The notes beneath the pieces are model-generated. The model was not told where the DNA came from, searched no databases, and saw nothing but the letters and a program-made list of their open reading frames with translations. Positions 35,011 to 43,584 of a DNA stretch of 64,000 nt are shown one piece after another; position 1 is the stretch's first letter, and each line of letters begins with the position of its first letter. The DNA lies in assembly GCF_036090055.1 (NCBI RefSeq), contig NZ_CP107970.1:2978501-3042500 (forward strand). Reading direction: 5' to 3'. The position numbers and the translations under genes are program-made. Source of the DNA: Nocardioides sp. NBC_00368 (GTDB lineage: Bacteria > Actinomycetota > Actinomycetes > Propionibacteriales > Nocardioidaceae).

Positions 35011-35084
35011 TGCCCCGGGTGGGACTCGAACCCACATCTGGACGAGTTTAAGTCGTCATCCTCTGCCAGTTGGGACACCGGGGC
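35011..35084 (-). tRNA. tRNA with anticodon TAA, short variable loop
   Basis: A 74-base cloverleaf: acceptor GCCCCGG/CCGGGGC with A73, T-arm GTGGG-TTCGAGT-CCCAC, anticodon stem GACGA/TCGTC with loop CTTAAAC, giving anticodon TAA (Leu, codon TTA). The variable loop is only five bases (CAGAT), whereas normal leucine tRNAs have a long variable arm. The D-stem is weak (three pairs). CCA is not encoded. It lies 19 bases downstream of def on the same strand. Confidence 0.85.
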
Positions 35085-35103
35085 GAACAGCCAGACCTTA
35101 GCG

Positions 35104-35661
35104 TCATAAGTACGTCTGGCGCTGGTGGAGCGCGTGGGCGCCGGCGACGCGGTCGATGAAGAGCAGACCGTTGGTGTGGTCGATCTCGTGCTGCAGGCAA
35201 CGCGCCTCGAAGGCGTCGGTGACGATCTCGACGGTCTCACCGGTGACCGGGAGCTGGCCGCGTACCTTCAGCCGGGAGGCGCGCTTCACGTCACCGGTCA
35301 GGTCGGGGACGGACATGCAGCCCTCGCGTGCCTTCTCGTTGCGGCTGGCCTCGAGGACCTCGGCGTTGCACAGGACGTACGTCCCGTGGTGGGTCCTGGT
35401 CTTCACGTGGGTGGAGACGTCGACGCAGAAGACCCGGGCCGAGACGCCGACCTGGTCGGCGGCCAGGCCGACGCAGCCGGGCGAGACCCGCATGGTGGCG
35501 ATCAGGTCGGCGGCGAGCTGGACGGTCTCGGGCGCGGCGGGGTCGACGTCCTTGCCGGGCACGGAGAGGACGTGGGCGGGGGCGCGTACGACGTCGAGGA
35601 CCTTGCCCTCGACACCCAGCTCGGCCTCGGTCCAGGACAGTACCCGTTCATTCACGCTCAC
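35104..35661 (-). CDS. def: peptide deformylase
   Basis: A 185-residue metalloenzyme that removes the formyl group from new proteins. Motif 1 is GCVGLAADQ (62-70), motif 2 EGCMS (113-117, metal ligand Cys115) and motif 3 HEIDH (158-162, two His ligands and catalytic Glu). Motif 1 has Ala-Ala in place of the usual Ala-Pro and CV in the first loop, as seen in some actinobacterial copies. GTG at 35661 overlaps the stop of the ACT protein gene as GTGA. Confidence 0.95.
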   Translation of the reverse strand: MSVNERVLSWTEAELGVEGKVLDVVRAPAHVLSVPGKDVDPAAPETVQLAADLIATMRVSPGCVGLAADQVGVSARVFCVDVSTHVKTRTHHGTYVLCNAEVLEASRNEKAREGCMSVPDLTGDVKRASRLKVRGQLPVTGETVEIVTDAFEARCLQHEIDHTNGLLFIDRVAGAHALHQRQTYL

Positions 35662-36176
35662 AGGTCGTCGGCCTCGATCGGCCGCAGGGTGGCGTCGACG
35701 CCGAGCTCCTTGGTGACCCGCTTGATCGACGCCTCGAGCACGGCGACGTCGGCGTCCGCCGGCAGCTCGAGCTCGGCGACGACGACATAGAGATCGCCGG
35801 AGAGACGGGTGGTCAGGTCGGTGATGTTGCCGCCGACAGCGGCGATCTCGGCGGTCACCGTGGAGACGATGCCGGGACGGTCGCCGCCATGGACAGAGAG
35901 GACGAAGAGCTGCCCGGAACCGGCCGGTGCCTGCTCCTCGGGGAGCTCGTAGACCGTGACCGTCAGCGTGCCGTCGGACGCGATCGGCTCGAGATCGGCG
36001 CGGATGGCCTCCGTGGTCGCCTCACCCGCGCAGAGCAGCGTCATCGCGAAGTGACCTCGCAGCCGGGTCATCGTCGAGTCCTCGAGGTTGAGTCCGAGTC
36101 CGGCGAGACGGGCGGTGGTGTCGGCGATGATCCCCGGGCGGTCGTGTCCCAGGACGGTGATGGCGTGGATGGTCAC
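35658..36176 (-). CDS. ACT-domain protein (GcvR-like)
   Basis: A 172-residue protein made of two ACT domains: HAITVLGHDRPGIIADTTARLAGLGLN at the start and LSVHGGDRPGIVSTVTAEIAAVGGN from about 93. This is the layout of GcvR-type amino-acid-sensing regulators. The ligand is probably an amino acid. The GTG at 36176 is the start; a TTG lies one codon upstream. It is cotranslated with def. Confidence 0.88.
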   Translation of the reverse strand: MTIHAITVLGHDRPGIIADTTARLAGLGLNLEDSTMTRLRGHFAMTLLCAGEATTEAIRADLEPIASDGTLTVTVYELPEEQAPAGSGQLFVLSVHGGDRPGIVSTVTAEIAAVGGNITDLTTRLSGDLYVVVAELELPADADVAVLEASIKRVTKELGVDATLRPIEADDL

Positions 36177-36185
36177 CAAACCATT

Positions 36186-36222
36186 GTCACCCGCGGCCTG
36201 CCGAAGGCAGACCGCGGGTGAC
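36186..36222 (-). terminator. Terminator hairpin upstream of the ACT gene
   Basis: GTCACCCGCGG-c-CTGCC pairs with GGCAG-a-CCGCGGGTGAC around GAA, 16 stem pairs with one mismatch. It lies between the 36264-36917 gene and the ACT-def operon and would separate them; no T-run is seen. Confidence 0.65.
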
Positions 36223-36263
36223 TCAGATGGCCCCGCTGTGACGGATCAGCGCCGGATCTCGGC

Positions 36264-36917
36264 TCAGCCGCGGAACCAGTTGTCGGTCTTCTTCTCCTCC
36301 GCGGGGTCGACCGGCTCGGGAGCGTACTCAGGCGTGCCCTCCGGGGTCGGCTTGACCGCGGTGTCGCCGCCGCCCAGGTCGTCGTAGGACGTCTGGTCGG
36401 GCTCGGCCGGGGGCGCCGGCGGGGGCGGGACCTCGGTGGCGTAGGGGTCGGCCGGGTCGATCGGGTCGGTGAGCGGGTCACCGGTGACACCGGCCTGCGG
36501 AGCGGACGGTGCCGGCGGAGCGGGCGGGTAGCCGCCGTACTCGCTGGTCGAGGACGAGCCCGTGGTCGACTCCGGGGCAGACTCCGAGGTGGACCCCGGG
36601 ACGGAGCCGTTCCGGTGCAGCTTGTCCGAGGCGACCCCGGCCGCGGCCGAGACCTTCTCCTTGGCCTGCTCCGCGTAGGGGCCGGCCTTCTCCTTGACGG
36701 TGGCCGCGTAGGGCCCCGCCTTCTCCTTCACGACCTCGGCATAAGGAGCAGCCTTCTCCTTCAGGGGCGCCGCCTTCTCCGAGGCGGTCGCGAGGGCCGA
36801 CTGGACGCGCGGGTCGCTGGTGACCTTGTTCGCGCTGGCCTTCAGCTGCTCAGACTTGTTCTTGACCAGCACGCCGACACCAGCGGCGGCGATGGCAAGC
36901 AGGATGAGCTTTTTCAC
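36264..36917 (-). CDS. membrane-anchored protein with KEKAGPYA repeats
   Basis: A 217-residue protein of unknown function. One N-terminal hydrophobic helix (LILLAIAAAGVGVLV), then a Lys/Ala-rich amphipathic segment with repeats around VKEKAGPYA (about residues 50-95), then a Ser/Pro-rich low-complexity tail ending in the acidic/lysine EEKKTDNWFRG. Similar small actinobacterial proteins exist but I know no role. GTG at 36917 has a GGAAGG-like site nearby. It is a single gene with its own terminator downstream. Confidence 0.8.
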   Translation of the reverse strand: MKKLILLAIAAAGVGVLVKNKSEQLKASANKVTSDPRVQSALATASEKAAPLKEKAAPYAEVVKEKAGPYAATVKEKAGPYAEQAKEKVSAAAGVASDKLHRNGSVPGSTSESAPESTTGSSSTSEYGGYPPAPPAPSAPQAGVTGDPLTDPIDPADPYATEVPPPPAPPAEPDQTSYDDLGGGDTAVKPTPEGTPEYAPEPVDPAEEKKTDNWFRG

Positions 36918-37016
36918 TTCTTGACCTTCCGAGAGACAGCTTTGCTTCTGTTTGATGGGTACGCCGGTGAACCCAAACCTAGGCGTCAAACACAAAGATC
37001 AAGTCCCCCGACATGC

Positions 37017-37937
37017 CTAGTCTCTAACGGACCAGGCAATTCCGTCGAGGATGTCGGACTCGGAGACGAGGAGGGAGTCGGCACGCGAGCGCCTCAGGAT
37101 CCTGCTGAGGATCACACCACCGGCGGCGATCACGTCGGCCCGGCCGGGATGCATCCAGGGCAGCGCCAGCCTCTCGTCGACGGTCATCGCCAGCAGCCGG
37201 TCGACGAGCCGGTGGACGTCCTCGGGAGAGACCTCGGCGTGGTCGGTGGCGCTGCGGTCGTACGCAGCCAGCTCGAGCAGTCCCATGGTCAGCTGGATCA
37301 TGGTGCCGCCGACGGCCACCACGGTGCTGGCGTCGGCCGGGTCGACCGGGCAGGCGTCGAGGTGGGCGTCGATGTCGCGTACGCAGGCCTCGATCTCCTC
37401 CCGCGTGGGCGGGTCGGAGCGCAGGTGACGCTCATGGAGCCGCACGGACCCGATGTCCATACTCATCGCCGCGCTGACGCCCGTCGTCGAGTCGTCGCCG
37501 AGGATGAGCTCGGTCGAACCGCCGCCGATATCGATCACCAGCACGGGCGGCTCGGGAGTGCCGCGCAGGTTGCGGGCCGCGCCGCCGAAGGAGAGCGCGG
37601 CCTCCTCGGCGCCGGTGACGACCTCGGGCGTGACCCCGAGGCGGTCGCGTACGCCGTCGGTGAAGGTGGCCGCGTTGGCGGCGTCGCGGGTGGCCGAGGT
37701 GGCCACGAAGCGCACCCGCTCGACGCCGTGCTCGCGGATCATCGCGGCGTACTCGTCGATGGCGCCGAAAGCCCGCTCCAGGGCCTCCTCGGCGAGCACA
37801 CCGGTGCGGTCGACGCCCTGGCCCAGGCGGACCATGCGGGCCTCGCGTACGTCCTCGGTCAGGCCGTCGGCGGTGACCGTGGCGATCAGCAGCTTGATCG
37901 TGTTGGTGCCGCAGTCGATCGCCGCGACCTTGGTCAC
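37017..37937 (-). CDS. ppx: Ppx/GppA exopolyphosphatase family protein
   Basis: A 306-residue ASKHA-fold phosphatase that removes phosphate from polyphosphate or pppGpp. The motifs are VAAIDCGTNTIKLLI at the N-terminus and VIDIGGGSTELILG near residue 140. The length fits the short actinobacterial Ppx type. GTG at 37937 overlaps the DUF501 stop as GTGA. It is in the conserved order eno, ftsB-like, DUF501, ppx. Confidence 0.94.
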   Translation of the reverse strand: MTKVAAIDCGTNTIKLLIATVTADGLTEDVREARMVRLGQGVDRTGVLAEEALERAFGAIDEYAAMIREHGVERVRFVATSATRDAANAATFTDGVRDRLGVTPEVVTGAEEAALSFGGAARNLRGTPEPPVLVIDIGGGSTELILGDDSTTGVSAAMSMDIGSVRLHERHLRSDPPTREEIEACVRDIDAHLDACPVDPADASTVVAVGGTMIQLTMGLLELAAYDRSATDHAEVSPEDVHRLVDRLLAMTVDERLALPWMHPGRADVIAAGGVILSRILRRSRADSLLVSESDILDGIAWSVRD

Positions 37938-38443
37938 TGCTCCTCGTCCTCGAGGTCGAGATCCACGCACGGGCCGGACCTCCACCACTCACCGAGGCGC
38001 TCGAGCACCTCGTCGCCGAGCGGGTTGACGCCCGGGCCCTGGGCCAGCGCCTGGCCGGCGAGGACGTGCAGGCACTTGACCCGATTCGGCATCCCACCTG
38101 CGGAGATGCCGTGGATCTCTGGCGGGTCGCCGAGCTCGTAGCGAGCCTCGAGGTAGGCCTCGTGGGCCTTCGCGTAGGCGGCGGCGAGCTCCTCGTCCTC
38201 GGCCAGGCGGGCCTCCATGTCCTTCATCACGTGGGTGCCCTCGAGGGTGCCGATCTTCGAGGCGGCACGCGGGCAGGTGAGGTAGAACGTCGTGGGAAAC
38301 GGCGTGCCGTTGGGCAGCCGCGGCTCGGTGGTCACCACATCGGGCAGCGAGCACGGGCAGCGGTGCCCGACCTCGTGGATCCCCCGTGGCTCGCGTCCCA
38401 GCTGTGCCGCGATCGCGGCCACGTCCTTGGGATCGATCGCCAT
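37934..38443 (-). CDS. DUF501 domain protein
   Basis: A 169-residue protein typical of actinobacteria, always near ppx and eno. Conserved pieces are HRCPCSLPDVVTTEPRLPNGTPFPTTFYLTCP with three cysteines, and GMPNRVKCLHVLAGQALAQGPGVNPLGDEVL. Cysteines and histidines suggest metal binding; the function is unknown. Confidence 0.93.
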   Translation of the reverse strand: MAIDPKDVAAIAAQLGREPRGIHEVGHRCPCSLPDVVTTEPRLPNGTPFPTTFYLTCPRAASKIGTLEGTHVMKDMEARLAEDEELAAAYAKAHEAYLEARYELGDPPEIHGISAGGMPNRVKCLHVLAGQALAQGPGVNPLGDEVLERLGEWWRSGPCVDLDLEDEEQ

Positions 38444-38446
38444 GTC

Positions 38447-39055
38447 TCAGTCTTTCTTCTGCTTGGGCGGGTCGATCTCCGACTCCGGCCCTTCTCCAGT
38501 CTGCTCCGGCGGGTCACCGGCCAGCAGCACGGAACCCCACGCATCGTCCCACCACGCCTCCGGCTGCTCGGCACTGCCCACCGACTTGGGGTCGGTGAGC
38601 TCCGGCTCGGTCTGGATGCGCTCGCCGTTCTCGTCGAGGGCGACGTACGCCGTCTCCCCCGGCATCACGAAGCCGAACCGCTCCCGGGCCTGCTGCTGGA
38701 CGTAGGCGGGGTCCTCCCAGCGGCGGGTCTGCTCCTCGAGCTGCTTGATGTGCTCCTTGCGCTGCGCGATCTCGGTCTGGAGCGCGTTGATGTCGTGGCG
38801 CTGCTGCAGGTAGGCGCGCAGCGAGGAGGCGTAGGAGATCACCAGCACCGCGGCGACCACGATGATCATCATCGCCCGGCCGGTCAGCTTCGGCCGACGC
38901 AGCCGCTTGCGCAGGGCCTCGATGCCGCTGCCCGCCGGCGGGCGAGCCGGGAGCGGGGCACGCGGCCGTCGCCCCGGACCCTGTGGGCCTCGGGATCGTT
39001 GAACGCGCTTGCTCTGACTCTGCTGTCCCGGTCCCTGCGTTGCCACGTCGCTCAT
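38447..39055 (-). CDS. FtsB/DivIC-type septum formation initiator
   Basis: A 202-residue bitopic division protein. The cytoplasmic N-terminus is Gln/Arg/Pro-rich, the single helix (MMIIVVAAVLVISYASSL) is near residue 67, then a coiled coil (INALQTEIAQRKEHIKQLEEQ) and the family block RRWEDPAYVQQQARERFGFVMPGE. A longer acidic tail follows. ATG at 39055 sits directly against GGGAGG, which is too close; GTG at 39046 has this site at the correct nine-base distance and may be the true start. Confidence 0.92.
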   Translation of the reverse strand: MSDVATQGPGQQSQSKRVQRSRGPQGPGRRPRAPLPARPPAGSGIEALRKRLRRPKLTGRAMMIIVVAAVLVISYASSLRAYLQQRHDINALQTEIAQRKEHIKQLEEQTRRWEDPAYVQQQARERFGFVMPGETAYVALDENGERIQTEPELTDPKSVGSAEQPEAWWDDAWGSVLLAGDPPEQTGEGPESEIDPPKQKKD

Positions 39056-39071
39056 CCTCCCATCCGAGACC

Positions 39072-39219
39072 AACGAGTCGGCGCATCTGTCCCGCCGAGC
39101 CGTGCCGAGTCGGCGCTACTGCTCCGCCAAATGACGCCGAGTCGGCGCATCTGCCCCACAGCGGTGGGACATTTGCGCCGACTCGGCGGCAGGAACCGGG
39201 ACAGACGCGCCGACTCGGC
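39072..39219. repeat. Mirror-image array of 32-bp units (array E)
   Basis: Three direct units (39072, 39104, 39136) starting GCCGAGTCGGCGCATCTG are followed by two inverted ones (39166, 39198) ending GCGCCGACTCGGC. The period is 32 bases. The array fills almost all of the gap between eno and the ftsB-like gene. The unit core GCCGAGTCGGC is itself palindromic. Confidence 0.85.
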
Positions 39220-39226
39220 GCTGGGG

Positions 39227-40504
39227 TCAGGCCTGGTAGCGCGGGAAGGCGGAGGCGCCGGCGTAGCGGGCGGCCTCGCCCAGCTCGTCCTCGATGCGGA
39301 GGAGCTGGTTGTACTTCGCGACGCGCTCGGAGCGGGCCGGGGCGCCGGTCTTGATCTGGCCGGAGCCGACGGCGACGGCGAGGTCGGCGATGGTGGTGTC
39401 CTCGGTCTCGCCGGAGCGGTGGGACATCATCGTCTTGAAGCCGGCCCGGTGGGCCATGTCGACCGCGTCGAGGGTCTCGGTGAGGGTGCCGATCTGGTTG
39501 ACCTTGACCAGCAGCGCGTTGCCCTGGCCGCCCTCGATGCCGCGGGCGAGACGCTCGACGTTGGTGACGAACAGGTCGTCGCCGACGAGCTGGGTCTTGT
39601 CGCCGATGGCGTCGGTGATCGCCTTCCAGCCGTCCCAGTCCTCCTCGTCGAGGGGGTCCTCGATGGAGACGATCGGGTAGGCGGCGACGAGCTCCTCGTA
39701 GTAGGCGGTCATCTCCTCGGCGGTCTTCTTGGCGCCCTCGAAGAGGTAGGCGCCGTCCTGGTAGAACTCGGAGGCGGCCACGTCGAGCGCGAGCACGACG
39801 TCCTTGCCGAGCTCGTAGCCGGCCTTGCCGATCGCCTCGGCGATCAGGTCGAGGGCGGCGCGGTTGGACTCGAGGTTGGGCGCGAAGCCGCCCTCGTCAC
39901 CGAGGCCGGTGGCCAGGCCCTTGGCCTTCAGCACCGACTTGAGCGCGTGGTAGACCTCGGCGCCGATGCGCAGCGCCTCGGCGAAGGTCGGCGCGCCGAT
40001 CGGCGCGATCATGAACTCCTGGATGTCGACGTTGGAGTCCGCGTGGGAGCCACCGTTGAGGATGTTGAGCATCGGGACCGGGAGCACGTGGGCGTTGGGG
40101 CCACCGACGTAGCGGAACAGGGAGAGGCCGGCCGAGTCGGCGGCGGCCTTCGCGACGGCGAGCGAGACGCCGAGGATCGCGTTGGCGCCGGCCTTGGCCT
40201 TGTTGGGGGTCGCGTCGGCCTCGATCATCGCCTGGTCGATGGCGCGCTGGTCGTCGGCGTCGAAGCCTTCGATCGCGGGGGCGAGGGTCTCCACGACGGC
40301 GGTGACGGCGTTCTGCACGCCCTTGCCGCCGTAGCGCTCTCCACCGTCGCGCAGCTCGACGGCCTCGAAGGCTCCGGTCGAGGCGCCACTGGGCACCTGG
40401 GCGCGGGCGAAGGTGCCGTCGTCGAGGACGACCTCAACTTCCACAGTCGGGTTGCCTCGCGAATCGAGGATCTCGCGGGCGCCTACGGCGTCGATCGATG
40501 CCAC
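39227..40504 (-). CDS. eno: enolase
   Basis: A 425-residue glycolytic enzyme that converts 2-phosphoglycerate to phosphoenolpyruvate. Active-site residues are visible: His154 and Glu163 (SHADSNVDIQEF), Glu204 (GDEGGFAPN), magnesium ligands Asp241, Glu282 and Asp309, and Lys334 (LVKVNQIGT). GTG at 40504 has AGGAG eight bases before it. It is divergent from the phytase-like gene. Confidence 0.98.
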   Translation of the reverse strand: MASIDAVGAREILDSRGNPTVEVEVVLDDGTFARAQVPSGASTGAFEAVELRDGGERYGGKGVQNAVTAVVETLAPAIEGFDADDQRAIDQAMIEADATPNKAKAGANAILGVSLAVAKAAADSAGLSLFRYVGGPNAHVLPVPMLNILNGGSHADSNVDIQEFMIAPIGAPTFAEALRIGAEVYHALKSVLKAKGLATGLGDEGGFAPNLESNRAALDLIAEAIGKAGYELGKDVVLALDVAASEFYQDGAYLFEGAKKTAEEMTAYYEELVAAYPIVSIEDPLDEEDWDGWKAITDAIGDKTQLVGDDLFVTNVERLARGIEGGQGNALLVKVNQIGTLTETLDAVDMAHRAGFKTMMSHRSGETEDTTIADLAVAVGSGQIKTGAPARSERVAKYNQLLRIEDELGEAARYAGASAFPRYQA

Positions 40505-40727
40505 TGAACTACTCCTGGGTCAGGGACGGGGGTGATGTCCGTCAGCCTATTACTCGGCCGGATGGGCCTGGCGATTGGAACGTTAACCGGACAGTAGGGG
40601 TCCGACCGAGGCTGCCCACCTGGTGTTCATCGGGGAGTCGGCCAGTCGAAACGTACGTGATGCCTGGGCGCGCAGTGCCGCCGAGATCGTTCGTCCCGGT
40701 CAATGATCTTCCGAGAGGAACCCCGAC

Positions 40728-43076
40728 ATGCAACTCCTGCACAACCGACTCACGCTGGCCGGTATCGGCGCCCTGGCCATCGGGGGCCTGGGCGTCTCGA
40801 TGATGACCGTCCTCGGTGGCACCGCCGCCGCGGGACCCGGCCGGCACGGCGAGTTCATCCGGCTCGCGACCTATCCGGTCTTCCAGAACGTGCCGGCGGG
40901 TGTCGACCCGGCCGCCGCGACCGTCGCCGAGATCTCGGCGGTCTCCGAGGACGGCAAGACCCTTGCCTACACCGACGCGGCCGGCGGCCGGATCGGCTTC
41001 CTGGACATCACCGACGCCTCCGCCCCGGAGGGGATCGGTAGCCACGACGTCTCCGGCGGTAAGGGCGGATCGCCCACGTCGGTCTCGATCGTCGGCGATT
41101 ACGCGCTCGTGGTCGTCGACGAGTCGACATACCCCGGTCTCGAGGACACCGAGTGGGAGGACGAGGAGCCCGCCGTTGGCACCCGTGCCGGGCGGATCGA
41201 CGTGATCTCGCTCGCCGCCCCGCACGAGGAGGTGGCCTCGTACGATCTCGGCGGGCAGCCGGACTCGATCGCGGTCAGCCCGGACGGGACGTACGCCGCG
41301 ATCGCGATGGAGAACCAGCGCAACGAGGCCGCCACCCCTGCCGGTGGCGACGAGGGCGACCTGCCCCAGGCACCGGCCGGATCGGTCAAGGTCGTCAGCC
41401 TGGACGGCGAGCCGGACGCGTGGTCGATCAACGATGTGGCGCTGCCCGCGTCGGCCCTGAAGGGCCTGGACACTCCGGAGGACGCGGAGCCGGAGTACGT
41501 CGACATCAACACCGACAACCAGCTCGCGCTGACCCTGCAGGAGAACAACGGCGTCGCGATCATCGACCTTCCGTCCGCGACCGTCGAGACGGCGTGGAGC
41601 GCCGGGAACGCGGTCGTCCCCGGTGTGGACACGACCAAGGACGGGCTCTTCAACCCGGTCGGCACCATCGACGCGCCGCGCGAGCCCGACTCGATCCAGT
41701 GGGTCGGACCCGGGCTGGTCGCGACGGCGAACGAAGGTGACTGGAAGGGCGGCACCCGCGGCTGGACCGTCTTCCGCGCCGCGACCGGCGAGGTCGTCTG
41801 GGACGCCGGATCCAGCTTCGAGGACCTCGCCACGAAGTACGGCCTGCACAACGACAACCGTGCCGCCAAGAAGGGCGCCGAGCCCGAAGGACTGGCCTTC
41901 GAGACCTTCGGCGGCGTGCCGTACGCCTTCGTGGGCTCCGAGCGCAGCAACTTCGTGGCGGTCTACGACATGCGTACGCCGTCGTCCCCGCGGTTCACCC
42001 AGGTGCTCCCGGCGACCAACGGGCCCGAGGGGCTGCTGCCGATCCCGTCGCGTAACCTGCTGGCGGTCTCCTCGGAGGAGGACTCGGCCGAGGACCTGGT
42101 GCGGGCCACGGTCTCGCTCTACGGTTTCGGGCGGAAGCAGTCGTCGTCCTTCCCGACGGTCGAGTCGGCCTCGCGGAAAGGCAAGCCGATCGGCTGGGGC
42201 GCGCTGGGTGCGCTCTCGAAGGTCCCGGGTGAGCCCGGCAAGCTCTACGCGGCCAGCGACGCCGCCTACGCCACCGGCCGCATCTACACCCTGGACGTAC
42301 GCCGTTCACCTGCGGTGATCCGCGATGTCCTCGAGGTCACGGACGCCTCCGGCGAGGTCGCGGAGGACCTCGACATCGAGGGCCTGGCCGCACGCCATGG
42401 CGGGGGCTTCTGGGTGGCGAACGAGGGTGCGACCGGCACCGGGAACGCCGTGCTCCGCCTCGACCGGGACGGGCGGATCGCCGAGACGGTCCCGCTGCCC
42501 GCGGAGGTCGCCGAGAAGGTCGGCAAATGGGGCCTCGAGGGCGTGACGGTGACCGGCAAGGGTCGCAACGAGAAGGTGTACGTCGCGCTCCAGCGCCCGC
42601 TGTGGGCCGACTCGACCGCGAAGAAGCCCGGCGTGGACGGTCCGAGCACCGCCCGGATCGGCCGCTACACCCCGGCCACGGGCGGGTGGGAGTGGTTCGG
42701 CTACGGCCTGCAGTCGACCTCGGTGGCCGGCGACTGGCTCGGGCTCTCCGAGATCACCGCCCTCGACGAGGACACCCTCGCCGTCATCGAGCGTGACAAG
42801 CAGAACGGCACGACGGCGGCGATCAAGCGGGTCTACACGGTCGACGTGCCCCGCCGCGGAGTCACCGGGCTGAGCCCCGCGACCCCGCTGCGCAAGCGCC
42901 TGGCGTACGACCTGCTCCCTGCCCTGCGGGGCACCAACGGGTGGACCCAGGAGAAGCTCGAGGGGTTCACGGTCGGCGCCGACGGCCACGCCTACGCGGT
43001 GACCGACAACGACGGCCTCGACGACGCCACCGGCGAGACGGTCTTCCTCGACCTCGGCAAGGCCTTCAAGCGCTGA
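40728..43076 (+). CDS. exported esterase-like/phytase-like beta-propeller protein
   Basis: A 782-residue secreted protein. A signal peptide occupies about residues 1-35 (hydrophobic core with Gly-rich end, GGTAAAG). The body has propeller-like repeats (SIAVSPDGTYAAIAMENQ, DSIQWVGPGLVATANEGDW, LDIEGLAARHGGGFWVANE) of the type in choice-of-anchor and phytase-like esterase families (PF13449). It has ten or so Asp/Glu-rich loops fit for calcium. The substrate is unknown. ATG at 40728 has GAGAGG upstream, and a good terminator follows. Confidence 0.85.
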   Translation: MQLLHNRLTLAGIGALAIGGLGVSMMTVLGGTAAAGPGRHGEFIRLATYPVFQNVPAGVDPAAATVAEISAVSEDGKTLAYTDAAGGRIGFLDITDASAPEGIGSHDVSGGKGGSPTSVSIVGDYALVVVDESTYPGLEDTEWEDEEPAVGTRAGRIDVISLAAPHEEVASYDLGGQPDSIAVSPDGTYAAIAMENQRNEAATPAGGDEGDLPQAPAGSVKVVSLDGEPDAWSINDVALPASALKGLDTPEDAEPEYVDINTDNQLALTLQENNGVAIIDLPSATVETAWSAGNAVVPGVDTTKDGLFNPVGTIDAPREPDSIQWVGPGLVATANEGDWKGGTRGWTVFRAATGEVVWDAGSSFEDLATKYGLHNDNRAAKKGAEPEGLAFETFGGVPYAFVGSERSNFVAVYDMRTPSSPRFTQVLPATNGPEGLLPIPSRNLLAVSSEEDSAEDLVRATVSLYGFGRKQSSSFPTVESASRKGKPIGWGALGALSKVPGEPGKLYAASDAAYATGRIYTLDVRRSPAVIRDVLEVTDASGEVAEDLDIEGLAARHGGGFWVANEGATGTGNAVLRLDRDGRIAETVPLPAEVAEKVGKWGLEGVTVTGKGRNEKVYVALQRPLWADSTAKKPGVDGPSTARIGRYTPATGGWEWFGYGLQSTSVAGDWLGLSEITALDEDTLAVIERDKQNGTTAAIKRVYTVDVPRRGVTGLSPATPLRKRLAYDLLPALRGTNGWTQEKLEGFTVGADGHAYAVTDNDGLDDATGETVFLDLGKAFKR

Positions 43077-43090
43077 GGATCGCGATCACG

Positions 43091-43120
43091 CCGGCCCGTC
43101 ACCGTTCGGTGGCGGGCCGG
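43091..43120 (+). terminator. Terminator after the phytase-like gene
   Basis: CCGGCCCGTCACC pairs with GGTGGCGGGCCGG around GTTC (one G-T pair), then TGTCGTTCG. It stands 14 bases after the stop codon, between two converging genes, so it may serve both. Confidence 0.75.
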
Positions 43121-43137
43121 TGTCGTTCGTGGACCGG

Positions 43138-43491
43138 TCAGTCCTCGGAGCAGTCGCCGGCCGGCAGGTGGGTGCCCGCCCACTCGGTGAGTGCGCCGAG
43201 GGTCGGCGCGAGCGCGGCACCGGAGCCGGTGAGCGCGTAGCGGACCGCGACCGGCGGACCGGGGTCGACCTCGCGGCCGAGCAGGCCGAGACCGGCCAGC
43301 TCGCTGAGGCGCTCGGAGAGCATCGAGTCGCTGATCCCGGCGACCGCTCGCTTCAGCTCGGCGAAGCCGAGCGGGCCCTGGGTCAGGCTGCCGAGGATCA
43401 CGCCGTTCCAGCGCTTGCCCAGAAAGTCGAAGGCCCGCACGAGCGCTGCGTTGCACACCTGTGGATCGTGTGCGGGCTTCGTCGCGGGCAT
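43138..43491 (-). CDS. HxlR family transcriptional regulator
   Basis: A 117-residue winged-helix protein. The family segment is VCNAALVRAFDFLGKRWNGVILGSL, with one conserved Cys at position 13, the place used for redox sensing in YodB/HypR-type members. A second Cys is near the C-terminus (GDCSED). ATG at 43491 is chosen; the frame is open further upstream only opposite the nitroreductase. It is divergent from a nitroreductase, the same arrangement as HypR and its target. Confidence 0.92.
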   Translation of the reverse strand: MPATKPAHDPQVCNAALVRAFDFLGKRWNGVILGSLTQGPLGFAELKRAVAGISDSMLSERLSELAGLGLLGREVDPGPPVAVRYALTGSGAALAPTLGALTEWAGTHLPAGDCSED

Positions 43492-43530
43492 GTCACCCAG
43501 CGTACAGGAGTTGCCCGAACACCGAGGGAC

Positions 43531-43564
43531 TACTATTTTCGAAGCAACCGGAATATCCCTAGTA
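43531..43564. promoter_or_regulatory. Candidate HxlR operator
   Basis: TACTA (43531-43535) and TAGTA (43560-43564) form an inverted pair in the 93-base gap between the HxlR gene and the nitroreductase gene. The half-sites match the outer TACT/AGTA of YodB-type sites, but the distance between them is longer than usual, so the call is tentative. Confidence 0.35.
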
Positions 43565-43584
43565 ACCACGGAGTTCAGAGCAAC

